Origin: Acidobacteriota bacterium
Lineage (GTDB): Bacteria; Acidobacteriota; Terriglobia; Versatilivoradales; Versatilivoraceae
Assembly: GCA_026706225.1 (NCBI GenBank)
Contig: JAPOZE010000093.1
Coordinates: forward strand, 1 to 6,202
DNA: 6,202 nucleotides
Reading direction: 5' to 3'
A model generated the notes under the pieces. That model was not told the origin of the DNA, did no database searches, and was given only the letters and a program-made list of their open reading frames with translations. Shown here piece after piece: positions 1 to 5,913 of the stretch; within the stretch, counting starts at the first letter, position 1, and each line of letters starts with the position of its first letter. The position numbers were made by a program, and so were the translations under genes.

Positions 1-130
1 CCTCGACTTCTTTTTCAACCTTGGGGACGAGGATGCCTCTTTCTCCCGGCACGCTCATCTCGGAGATGATCTCCTCATCCCACCGTGCCTGGTGGAACTT
101 CCGCAACAGAGTGGTCTGGTTTCTGCCCAT
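1..130 (-). CDS. gcvPB: Glycine dehydrogenase (decarboxylating) subunit 2, N-terminal part (GcvPB-like)
   Basis: Only the first 43 codons are present; the gene continues past the left edge. The translation contains FHQARWDEEIISEMSVPGER, which matches the usual start of GcvPB proteins (a KFHQARWDEP..FE-S.PGERG..-P pattern). In the two-subunit P-protein, this subunit carries the lysine that binds pyridoxal phosphate, and it works with GcvPA to decarboxylate glycine and pass the aminomethyl group to lipoyl-GcvH; that lysine lies outside the window. The ATG at 130 is preceded by GGGGAGA on the minus strand at a good distance. The gene starts 34 nt after the gcvPA stop, so the two are almost certainly cotranscribed. 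Its partner is a divergent GcvPA, so the exact substrate is less sure than the family. Confidence 0.85.
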   Translation of the reverse strand, partial: MGRNQTTLLRKFHQARWDEEIISEMSVPGERGILVPKVEKEVE

Positions 131-164
131 TGAATCGTCTCCCCGAGCAACCGGCCGGTACGGC

Positions 165-1574
165 TCACCCTTGCCCTGCAACAGCCTTCAAGGCCGCGAC
201 CAGCCGGTCGATGTCCTCCTTGGTCATGATTTCGGTCACGCAGTAGAGGGCGCTCTGGCCCAATTCCGGGAATTCCCCGCACAGGTCCTTGCCGCCGATG
301 ATCCGGTGCTCCAGCAGGGACTTGTTGACCTGCTCAACGCTTTGGCCGGTACCCCTGAAACTCACCACGAACTCCTTGAAGAAGGGTGTTGGGAAGAGAA
401 CCTCAACGCCCTTGATCCCGGCGATGCGAGCGGCGGCATACTGGGCTTTCTGCATGATGACCTGACCCAGCTCCTGCATCCCCTTGGGACCCAACAGAGC
501 CAGATAGACGCCCGCGGTAATAGCCCACAGCCCTGTGGTGGTGCCGGTATACTCCTTCCCCTTCTCCCGGGAACCGTAGGAGGTCCTTTCGAAAAGCACC
601 TCGCCAAAGCCGTATTCCCCTTCGCGGACAGTCTCGGTGAGCCCGAACATCAGGTCCTTGAATTCGGCGACATATCGCATGTCGTCATGGGTGGCGATAA
701 AGCCCCCCTGCCCGCCGCCGCAGAGCAGATGCATGCCCAGGGAATGGAAATCCCCGCAGGCGAAGGTGGCCCCGTAATTTGCGGGAGGGGCCATCACACC
801 CAGCGAAATGGGATCGGCGTAGACCACCAATTCGGCGCCTTGGGCCTTGACCATGCGGCCGATCTCCTCGGCCCGGGTCTCGATCACGCCCAGGAATCCG
901 GGGTTTTCGATCGCCACTGCCGCGGTTCGGTCCGACAGCTTGGACCTGAGGTCGCGGATATCCACCAGGCCGGTCGCCGGGTCCATCTGGATGAGGCCCA
1001 CTTCGAGTGCGAAGTCCCCGCCCCCCTTGAGATAGTTCCTGATGACGGACAGGGTCTCCTCGCCCATGGATTCGGGCAGCAGAACCTGGGGACGCCCGGT
1101 GATGCGGGAGGCCATGCGCAGGGAGGTGGCGGCGGCCTGAGGTCCGTCGTAGAGGGGACAGCTCAGGACATCCATCTCCAGCAGGTCTCCCATCAGGCTG
1201 GCGTACTCGAAGAAAGCCTGCCACTTGCCGTGATCGGCATAGGACTCCCCCACGTAAGCCGTGAGGAATTCGGCGCGGTTGTTGATCTCGTCGCAAACCG
1301 CCGGAACGTAGTGCCGAGCACAGCCGGCTCCCAGGAAACTGAGGTGCTCCGAACAGTTCCGGTTCTTCCGCAGCAACTGCTCCACGTGCCTCTTGATCGA
1401 AGCTTCGTCCAGAATGGGTTCGGGCAGATTCAGGGGTCCCTTGAACCGCAAGTGGCTCGGGATCTCGGCATAGAGCTCCTCCATGCCGGCTGCGCCGATC
1501 TCCTCCAGCATCCGCGCCTTGATCTCGGGAACCGAGTTGGGGATATAGGGATAAACGATGGGATCGTTGCTCAT
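165..1574 (-). CDS. gcvPA: Glycine dehydrogenase (decarboxylating) subunit 1-like protein (GcvPA, divergent)
   Basis: A 469-residue protein, close to the usual 440-480 residues of GcvPA. GcvPA pairs with GcvPB as the alpha2beta2 P-protein of the cytoplasmic glycine cleavage system. Family landmarks in order: an N-terminal Y-P.IPNS--EIK..ML-.IG segment (8-27), SFLGAGCARHYVP (79-91), AEFLTAY (101-107), LYDG (141-144), ENPGFLG (223-229), the DP pair (254-255) and a glycine-rich GDFHSLGMHLLCGGGQGGF stretch (274-292). Two classical stretches differ: the usual TAYTPYQPE.SQG reads TAYVGESYADHGKWQ (105-119), and the usual REKATSNIC..QAL reads REKGKEYTGTTTGLW (336-350). I therefore take it as a GcvPA-family member that may be a paralog of the housekeeping enzyme. 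The ATG at 1574 was chosen because AGGGGAG lies just upstream and the conserved N-terminus begins there; the frame stays open further upstream inside the M20 gene, but that part is not protein-like. It lies 53 nt after the M20 gene and 34 nt before gcvPB. Confidence 0.85.
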   Translation of the reverse strand: MSNDPIVYPYIPNSVPEIKARMLEEIGAAGMEELYAEIPSHLRFKGPLNLPEPILDEASIKRHVEQLLRKNRNCSEHLSFLGAGCARHYVPAVCDEINNRAEFLTAYVGESYADHGKWQAFFEYASLMGDLLEMDVLSCPLYDGPQAAATSLRMASRITGRPQVLLPESMGEETLSVIRNYLKGGGDFALEVGLIQMDPATGLVDIRDLRSKLSDRTAAVAIENPGFLGVIETRAEEIGRMVKAQGAELVVYADPISLGVMAPPANYGATFACGDFHSLGMHLLCGGGQGGFIATHDDMRYVAEFKDLMFGLTETVREGEYGFGEVLFERTSYGSREKGKEYTGTTTGLWAITAGVYLALLGPKGMQELGQVIMQKAQYAAARIAGIKGVEVLFPTPFFKEFVVSFRGTGQSVEQVNKSLLEHRIIGGKDLCGEFPELGQSALYCVTEIMTKEDIDRLVAALKAVAGQG

Positions 1575-1627
1575 TCTCGCTCCCCTGGGCCGCGCTGCGC
1601 GCAAAACACCGGACAGCGCCGGCAGTT

Positions 1628-2959
1628 CTACCCGCCCACTCCACACCAATCCATGGCCAGCAAGGCATAAGCCTTGGTGGCCACCATCAGCTCGTCGATC
1701 TCGACGTACTCGTCGGCAGCGTGCGCCACCAGGATGCTGCCGGGACCGTAGACAATGCTTGGAATCGCCTGCGAGTTGAGAAAGGCGGCGTCGCACACCG
1801 CGTAGAAGCCGGCGAACCGGGCCGGCACGTCGAATCGCGATCCCTGCGCGGCTTCCCCGTGGGCAGCGGCCATGGCTTGGCAGATGGCATGGCCGGGGTC
1901 CACCGAATAGGCCGGCCAGTTGACCTTCCACTCCACCTTGGGAGGATGGCGCCGGAGCCATTCGTCCAACTGGCAGGCGTGGCCGAGATAGTCCTCGAAC
2001 TCCTGCCGGACCGCCTCGGGAGAATCCTCGGGGTGATACCACAGGCAATACTCGATCGTGCAGAAATCCGAGATGAAGAAGGGTACCTGAACGCCGTGAG
2101 GGGCGCCGGTAATGACGCCCGGCAGCATGGTGAAGTGGCCGGGCTTGAAGAGTGGATGTTTCTTGGTCAGTCCCCATTCGTCTTCCAGCTTGCGGATCAT
2201 GTTGACCAGGTAAACTCCCTTGTCGATGGCATTGACAGCCACCTCGGCTCCCAGGCCGCCGGCCCGAAAGGTCTCTCCGCGGGTGGAGGCGTGGCTGGCC
2301 TTCCCTTCGACGGTCACGCTGACCCACCACAAGCCCGGAGAGACCGGCACCACTGCCAGGGGGTAGGGCGGCGCCGAAGGTTCGGAGACCACGGCGGCGT
2401 CGGCCCGATAGCCCCGCTTGGGCAGATCGCCGGCGCCGATGGTGGCGCTGTCCATGTTCTCCTCGCCCGCGGTGGCGGAGAGAGTCAGGTCCCCCTTGAG
2501 CCTGAGACCCACCGACTGGATCGCCTTGACCGCCATCGTCTGGGAGACCAGCGGCCCCTTCATGTCGCAGGAGCCCCGGCCGTAGATTCGACCTCCCTCA
2601 ACCTTGCCGCTCAGGGGATCTCCCGACTTCCAGGTCTCGGGCAGGCCGGTGGGAACCGTATCGATATGTCCATTGAAGAGCAGCGACTTGCCCCCGCCGG
2701 TTCCCCTCCAGACACCGGCCAGATTGGCCCGTTTCGGCTCTACCTCCCAGAGGTCGACTTCCACTCCGAGCTGCCGGTAGTGTCCGGCCAGGTATTGATT
2801 GGCTCTGGTTTCGCCCCCGATTTCCGCCTCGTAGTCGGTCCCGGGGTAACCCGGATTGATGCTGCGGATCCGGACCAGCTCACTGACGGCCGTCACAATT
2901 TCCTCCTGCATGCCGTCAATGAAGTCCAGAACGCGGTGCTTTTCAGCCTTGGTAGCCAC
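1628..2959 (-). CDS. M20-family metallopeptidase / deacylase (ArgE/DapE/ACY1-type)
   Basis: A 443-residue cytoplasmic dizinc hydrolase of the M20 family, whose members remove N-acyl groups or cleave short peptides (acetylornithine deacetylase, succinyl-diaminopimelate desuccinylase, aminoacylases, carboxypeptidases). The full active-site set is visible: NGHIDTVP with zinc ligand H98 and D100; GRGSCDMKGP with bridging D132; AGEEN with catalytic E166 and ligand E167; SEPSA with ligand E193; and the late histidine H413 in VAHAADEYV. The lid/dimerisation domain shows GKASHAS with H223. The start is GTG at 2959, preceded by a strong AGGAGGA five bases upstream; no better ATG exists. It is the first gene of the leftward operon with gcvPA and gcvPB. 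The substrate cannot be read from sequence; the linkage suggests it releases an amino acid or N-acyl amino acid that the downstream enzyme then degrades (inference). Confidence 0.88.
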   Translation of the reverse strand: MATKAEKHRVLDFIDGMQEEIVTAVSELVRIRSINPGYPGTDYEAEIGGETRANQYLAGHYRQLGVEVDLWEVEPKRANLAGVWRGTGGGKSLLFNGHIDTVPTGLPETWKSGDPLSGKVEGGRIYGRGSCDMKGPLVSQTMAVKAIQSVGLRLKGDLTLSATAGEENMDSATIGAGDLPKRGYRADAAVVSEPSAPPYPLAVVPVSPGLWWVSVTVEGKASHASTRGETFRAGGLGAEVAVNAIDKGVYLVNMIRKLEDEWGLTKKHPLFKPGHFTMLPGVITGAPHGVQVPFFISDFCTIEYCLWYHPEDSPEAVRQEFEDYLGHACQLDEWLRRHPPKVEWKVNWPAYSVDPGHAICQAMAAAHGEAAQGSRFDVPARFAGFYAVCDAAFLNSQAIPSIVYGPGSILVAHAADEYVEIDELMVATKAYALLAMDWCGVGG

Positions 2960-2964
2960 GCCGT

Positions 2965-2970
2965 CCTCCT
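2965..2970 (-). promoter_or_regulatory. Ribosome binding site deciding the GTG start of the M20 gene
   Basis: On the minus strand AGGAGG sits five bases before the GTG at 2959. This near-perfect Shine-Dalgarno sequence is the reason the non-ATG codon is taken as the true start. I see no convincing sigma70 promoter for this operon between here and the toxin-antitoxin promoter. Confidence 0.75.
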
Positions 2971-3190
2971 GTTTCAGGAATTCCCGATAGCAGGCGCTAG
3001 TCTATCACCGTTTGCCGCTGTTGCACGATGATCCTGCCACCGGCTGCAATGAGGACCGGCCTGCTCCCCCGGGACATCAATGCGGACCAGGCAGCGACTC
3101 GTCCAGAGGCCAGAGCCGGTGCAGGTCAAGGGGGCCGCTTCTCTATAGTCTACAAGAGGATCACACCATTGAAGACGTCATCGAAGAGGC

Positions 3191-3219
3191 TTGTCAAGGT
3201 GAATCATTGTAGCTACAAT
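3191..3219 (+). promoter_or_regulatory. Sigma70-type promoter of the toxin-antitoxin operon
   Basis: TTGTCA (3191-3196) and TACAAT (3214-3219) are separated by exactly 17 bases. Each differs from the consensus hexamer at one position. Transcription would begin near 3226, giving a short leader before the antitoxin ATG at 3245. The -10 box lies inside the palindrome listed separately, so repressor binding there would block RNA polymerase. Confidence 0.75.
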
Positions 3220-3228
3220 AGAGCTACA
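3206..3228. promoter_or_regulatory. Probable autoregulatory operator of the toxin-antitoxin operon
   Basis: ATTGTAGCTACAAT (3206-3219) is a perfect 14-bp palindrome covering the -10 box. The half-site AGCTACA occurs at 3211-3217 and again at 3222-3228, eleven bases (about one helical turn) apart. Ribbon-helix-helix antitoxins of the RelB/DinJ type bind short palindromes or spaced half-sites over their own promoter and repress it together with the toxin (known for the family). That this is the DinJ-type binding site is inferred from position and symmetry. Confidence 0.65.
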
Positions 3229-3244
3229 CATAGGAGGTATCCAG

Positions 3245-3502
3245 ATGAGTACCGATACTGTCGTTCGCGCTCGAATCGATAGCGGCACAAAAACACAAGC
3301 TGCGGAAGCGTTGCAAGCCATGGGCTTGTCGGTTTCCGATGCCATTCGTCTGCTGTTGCTGCGGGTGGCGGAGGAAAAGCGACTGCCATTTACCGTCCAG
3401 GTACCTAATGCCACCACGGTCAAGGCCATGAAGGAAGTGGACGCGGGCAAGGGAAAACGTTTCGGTAGCGCCGAGGAACTGTTCGAGGATCTCGGCGTCT
3501 GA
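3245..3502 (+). CDS. RelB/DinJ-family type II antitoxin
   Basis: An 85-residue antitoxin that neutralises the toxin encoded just downstream and represses the operon. The N-terminus forms a ribbon-helix-helix DNA-binding domain: beta strand TVVRARID (5-12), helix A (about 14-26) and helix B starting LSVSDAIRLLLLRVAEE (28-44). The GLSVSDAIRLLL stretch is the signature of RelB/DinJ antitoxins. The C-terminal part (about 50-85), ending in an acidic GSAEELFEDLGV, is the expected toxin-wrapping region. AGGAGGT at 3232-3238 precedes the ATG by six bases. The toxin ATG follows one base after the stop codon. Length and order (antitoxin first) are standard. Confidence 0.92.
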   Translation: MSTDTVVRARIDSGTKTQAAEALQAMGLSVSDAIRLLLLRVAEEKRLPFTVQVPNATTVKAMKEVDAGKGKRFGSAEELFEDLGV

Positions 3503-3503
3503 C

Positions 3504-3776
3504 ATGCTGACTCCAGTTCGATCAACGCAGTTCAAACGCGACGTAAGAAGAGCCGGCAAGCGAGGCAAAGATCTCACCAAGCTGCGGGTATTGCTGGAGT
3601 CATTGATCCGGCAGGAACCTTTATCCGATCACTATCTCGATCATCCACTACGGGGAACTTGGAAAGGTTATCGGGAGGCTCATATCGAGCCGGACTGGCT
3701 TTTGATTTACCGCGTCGGAGGAGACGAACTGTACTTGGTCCGTACCGGCTCCCATGCTGACCTCTTCAAGGAATAA
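3504..3776 (+). CDS. yafQ: YafQ-family type II toxin (mRNA interferase)
   Basis: A 90-residue RelE-superfamily toxin that cuts mRNA in the translating ribosome. YafQ's active residues in E. coli are H50, H63, D67, W68, H87 and F91. This protein has H47 (LDHPLRG), H60 (EAHIEPDW), D64, W65, H84 (GSHADLF) and F88 at a constant offset of three, so it looks catalytically intact. The fold cues RSTQFKRD at the N-terminus and WLLIYRV in the sheet also fit. The gene begins one base after the antitoxin stop and has no well-placed ribosome binding site of its own (a GAGG lies about 15 bases upstream), which suggests translational coupling and less toxin than antitoxin. An IS transposase fragment begins within about ten bases of its stop. 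Confidence 0.92.
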   Translation: MLTPVRSTQFKRDVRRAGKRGKDLTKLRVLLESLIRQEPLSDHYLDHPLRGTWKGYREAHIEPDWLLIYRVGGDELYLVRTGSHADLFKE

Positions 3777-3783
3777 CCCTCCT

Positions 3784-3897
3784 CGCCTGGAGCAGATGCC
3801 GCAGGTCTGCGACCTCGGCGTCAAGCGCAATTCCAAAGGGTATCAGCAGAGCGGGACCGGCTACAGGCTGCACACCGACACGATCGGCGGAGTCCCC
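3784..3897 (+). pseudogene. Remnant of an IS transposase (DDE-type, internal fragment)
   Basis: In the frame beginning at 3784 the translation reads RLEQMPQVCDLGVKRNSKGY and continues through GYRLHTD to GGVP. From memory this matches the block L..LP..CD.G.KRN.KGY..SW.GYKLH.D.ADGG.P found in the middle of many IS transposases of the DDE class, near the first catalytic aspartate. Only about 38 residues are left: there is no start, no rest of the catalytic domain, and the similarity fades after GGVP. It is a dead fragment, wedged between the toxin gene and the dyad upstream of the glycosyltransferase gene. The family call rests on recognition, not on a search. Confidence 0.6.
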
Positions 3898-3913
3898 CGA
3901 ACTCCTCGGCCAA

Positions 3914-3968
3914 GGGTCTTTGGCGGGAACCGGCAGTCGGGAGAACTGCCAAGCTGCCGGAAAGACCC
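3914..3968 (+). repeat. Nested inverted repeat just upstream of the GT9 gene
   Basis: GGGTCTTT (3914-3921) is complementary to AAAGACCC (3961-3968), and CCGGCAG (3930-3936) to CTGCCGG (3954-3960). The right arms are contiguous; the left arms are separated by eight bases. A competing inner hairpin pairs GGCAGT (3932-3937) with ACTGCC (3945-3950). In RNA this would make a bulged stem ending directly before the AAGGG ribosome binding site at 3969-3973. No T-run follows, so it is not a classical terminator. It could be a leader structure or the leftover end of a mobile element. Confidence 0.6.
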
Positions 3969-3980
3969 AAGGGATTGGAA

Positions 3981-5057
3981 ATGAGATCACCAGAAGGATT
4001 GTTGGCGACCCTTCCTTCCGGCTCCAGGATTCTGTTCATCCGCCTTCGTTCTCTGGGCGACACGGTTCTGTCGACCCCTCTCTACGCCGCCCTCAAGGCC
4101 TGGAGGCCCGACCTGCGGCTCTCGGCGCTGGTGGAAGAACCCTTTGATGAAGCTCTGCATGGCAATCCGGATCTGGAATCGGTGTTCCCCCTGCAGGTCC
4201 GCGGGACCCAACAGCGGTCCACCGCCAGGGCTCGCTGGCAGACGCTCCGGCAGATCCGGCGAAATCGCTTCGACTGCTGCATCAATCTGCACGGTGGCGC
4301 CACCAGCGCCTGGCTCACAGGCCTGAGCGGGGCCCGCTATCGTATCGGCCTGCACGGCTATCGCAATGCCTTCTGCTACAACGTTCGGACGAAGCTGCCG
4401 TCGCCACCGCCCGGGGTCCGATGGCACTCGGCCAGGTTCCAATTGGAGTGGCTCTATCGACTGGGGCTGGAGGAGGGGCCCGATCCTCTGGCTCGCCTCT
4501 TCCCAGACCCGGGCCTCCGGTCCGTCCTGGAGGCCCGTCTGCGGGATGCCGGGCGCCCGCCCTCCCGGCCCGTGTGCGTCATTCAGCCCAGCTCCCGCTT
4601 CCATACCAAGGAGTGGACCGATGCCGGATTTGCCGAGATCTCCGATTTCCTGCAGGAGCACGGCTATGCCACATTGCTGGTTGGCACCCAGGAGGAGAAA
4701 CCCAAGATCAGGAGGGTGGCCGGCCTCTGCCGGAAGCGGCCTGCTACGGTTTGGGGCCTGACGATCTCCGAATTGACCGGAGTCTTGGATCAGGCCAGTC
4801 TGTTCGTGGGGAACGACAGCGGACCCACCCACATGGCGGCGGCCCTGGGAGTCCCCGTGCTGGTGCTGTTCGGCTCCTCCGATTCAAACCTGTGGCGCCC
4901 CTGGCAAGCCGTCCATGAAATCGTGCAGAACCCCTTCGATTGCAATCCCTGCCCCGGCTACCGCTGTCATGTGTACGGCGAACCCCAGTGTATTCTGAGC
5001 ATTACCCCCCAACAGGTGAAGGAAGCCTTGCAGCGTTTGCTAAAGCGGGTGCAATAA
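3981..5057 (+). CDS. Glycosyltransferase family 9 protein (ADP-heptose:LPS heptosyltransferase-like)
   Basis: A 358-residue GT-B fold enzyme of the family that adds heptose or related sugars from a nucleotide donor to lipopolysaccharide core on the inner face of the cytoplasmic membrane. Signatures: an ILFIRLRSLGDTVLSTPLYA acceptor-side motif (17-36, with D27), PSSRFHTKEW (203-212) with the lysine expected near the donor phosphate, and FVGNDSGPTHMAAALGVPVL (275-294), the classic GT9 donor-site motif with D279. A cysteine cluster (C321, C324, C329, C337) near the C-terminus resembles that of WaaC/WaaF-like proteins. Length is typical. I prefer ATG 3981 because AAGGG (3969-3973) is seven bases away; a TTG at 3975 is in frame but too close to it. 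The gene stands alone, so its acceptor (LPS core or another glycan) cannot be decided. Confidence 0.88.
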   Translation: MRSPEGLLATLPSGSRILFIRLRSLGDTVLSTPLYAALKAWRPDLRLSALVEEPFDEALHGNPDLESVFPLQVRGTQQRSTARARWQTLRQIRRNRFDCCINLHGGATSAWLTGLSGARYRIGLHGYRNAFCYNVRTKLPSPPPGVRWHSARFQLEWLYRLGLEEGPDPLARLFPDPGLRSVLEARLRDAGRPPSRPVCVIQPSSRFHTKEWTDAGFAEISDFLQEHGYATLLVGTQEEKPKIRRVAGLCRKRPATVWGLTISELTGVLDQASLFVGNDSGPTHMAAALGVPVLVLFGSSDSNLWRPWQAVHEIVQNPFDCNPCPGYRCHVYGEPQCILSITPQQVKEALQRLLKRVQ

Positions 5058-5106
5058 CCCAGTCGTAGACAAGTGTCAGGTTCATTTGCAGTGGAATCTA
5101 GCCCGC

Positions 5107-5126
5107 ATCGTGGCTCAACTCACGAT
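5107..5126 (+). repeat. Short hairpin after the GT9 gene
   Basis: ATCGTG (5107-5112) pairs with CACGAT (5121-5126) around an eight-base loop, 50 bases after the GT9 stop. There is no following T-run, so it is a weak candidate for transcript-end structure, not a clear intrinsic terminator. I see nothing else definable between 5058 and 5180. Confidence 0.35.
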
Positions 5127-5180
5127 CCCGCGCTGACGCCTGGGGGATAGATCAGTTGAAATTTCCTGTCCCGAGGCAGT

Positions 5181-5384
5181 ACTGTCCGGTTAAGCTTTCG
5201 CGACTTTAGTGTAACAGGTTTAAGTCCAACAGTTTACGAGTAGTAATGAGCGTTTTTGACTTCAACCCGCTTCCAGATGTCGGCCATACTTTCTCCGGGG
5301 TAATGTGGAAAGGAGTGGCTGATGTACACGGGACAAATGGTGTTCTCCCAGTTGATGGACTTCCTGCCCAAGCACGAGTTCAAC
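5181..5384 (+). mobile_element. Left-end fragment of an IS4-type insertion sequence
   Basis: This stretch is read as the start of an insertion sequence. ACTGTCCGGTTAAG (5181-5194) is a plausible terminal repeat, followed by a leader of about 125 bases and then the transposase start at 5322. Identity rests on the transposase N-terminus; the outer limit at 5181 is a guess from the look of the terminal repeat. Similarity stops at about 5384, where the 3' end of the oppositely oriented zinc-ribbon gene begins, so the rest of the element is gone. It fills most of the 329-base stretch (5058-5386) that has no intact gene. Confidence 0.5.
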
Positions 5385-5405
5385 TTTCATATTTTCTCCT
5401 CGTAG
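5322..5405 (+). pseudogene. Truncated IS4-family transposase, N-terminal 21 residues
   Basis: ATG at 5322 has AGGAG (5311-5315) six bases upstream. The peptide includes GQMVFSQLMDFLPKHEF, which matches from memory the opening of IS4-family transposases with a DUF4372-type N-terminal domain (M..GQ.VF.QLMDF.P.HEF). After residue 21 the expected sequence (a cysteine-containing ..CV.RY.G. segment) is replaced by six unrelated codons and a TAG at 5403-5405. The remainder of the transposase is absent. It is a different family from the remnant at 3784-3897, so two separate IS visits are recorded here. Confidence 0.65.
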
Positions 5406-5860
5406 TTGGCATTTATCCACCCAGACAAGTGTCGGCACAAATGCTTCATGCAATCCTCAGTCACGAGCAAGTGTGGACCCCTAAAATCACCCCACAATTT
5501 GATTGCTGTTTCTATGCGGGCTGACAGGGCTCTGACTGTGGGAGCCTCTGGGTTTTGGCGAGGCTGCAAGTAATTCTTCACGAAGTCACAGACCGCGTAC
5601 TGTATGATTTTTTGGTCACCCACTGAGATGCGACTGTCCCCTTGTCCAGCTAGCCTCACTATCTCCTTGATTTTGTCGTGTAGTGGGAGCTTATTTTTGA
5701 GCTTCCACCCTCTCGCGTCTGCTACACCAATAGGACTCTTGCAAAAAGGGCACACAACGACAATTACGCGAGTATCGGTCCCCACAGCTACTCTATCAAG
5801 AGCGTCATTCACTGCTTCTTCTACGTCACCGCCACACTCTGGACAGGTGATGATTCCCAT
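5387..5860 (-). CDS. Hypothetical zinc-ribbon protein
   Basis: A 157-residue protein I do not recognise. It opens with MGIITCPECGGDVEE and has a second pair in VCPFCKSP, giving CxxC (C6, C9) and CxxC (C37, C40) 27 residues apart: a zinc-ribbon arrangement that probably binds one zinc ion. The middle and end are mostly helical-looking, with a late C137-H140-C142-H144 cluster that could be a second metal site. There is no signal peptide or membrane segment. ATG 5860 is preferred because GGGAGGAG lies just upstream and the zinc ribbon begins at once. An in-frame GTG at 5917 overlaps the upstream gene's stop as GTGA and would add 19 residues. Base composition is more A/T-rich than the neighbours, suggesting transfer. 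Its TGA sits within a few bases of the IS fragment, so the C-terminus may be native or cut. Confidence 0.75.
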   Translation of the reverse strand: MGIITCPECGGDVEEAVNDALDRVAVGTDTRVIVVVCPFCKSPIGVADARGWKLKNKLPLHDKIKEIVRLAGQGDSRISVGDQKIIQYAVCDFVKNYLQPRQNPEAPTVRALSARIETAIKLWGDFRGPHLLVTEDCMKHLCRHLSGWINANYEEKI

Positions 5861-5913
5861 TATCTCCTCCCGATGAAGTTGTCTCGGATCCATTTGGCCC
5901 TCTTGCAGCACGA

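Noticed and set aside
21..1670. Long plus-strand open frame of 549 codons
   Set aside because: It is antisense to gcvPA, which carries clear family motifs; the frame is open only because of high GC and codon bias on the other strand, and its translation is rich in low-complexity G/H/Q/L with no domain.
1575..2330. Upstream extension of the gcvPA frame
   Set aside because: It overlaps the M20 gene out of frame, is arginine/glycine-rich and unlike GcvPA; a ribosome binding site and the conserved N-terminus place the start at 1574.
1721..3031. Plus-strand open frame of 436 codons
   Set aside because: Antisense shadow of the M20 gene, which has all its metal-binding residues.
2997..3077. 26-codon minus-strand frame with a hydrophobic stretch (VLIAAGGRIIV) ahead of the M20 gene
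   Set aside because: No Shine-Dalgarno before its ATG and no recognisable family; too short to support from sequence alone, though it could be the eroded tail of a gene.
3012..3282. Two short plus-strand frames upstream of the antitoxin
   Set aside because: No ribosome binding site, unprotein-like composition, and they run over the TA promoter and operator.
3987..4832. Minus-strand frame of 281 codons
   Set aside because: Antisense to the GT9 gene, whose motifs are unambiguous.
5107..5126. Possible intrinsic terminator after the GT9 gene
   Set aside because: Only six base pairs in the stem and no T-run, so not accepted as a terminator; kept only as a weak hairpin.
5246..5524. Plus-strand frame of 92 codons
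   Set aside because: It has no ribosome binding site and crosses both the IS end and, in antisense, the zinc-ribbon gene; the real IS frame is the one starting at 5322.
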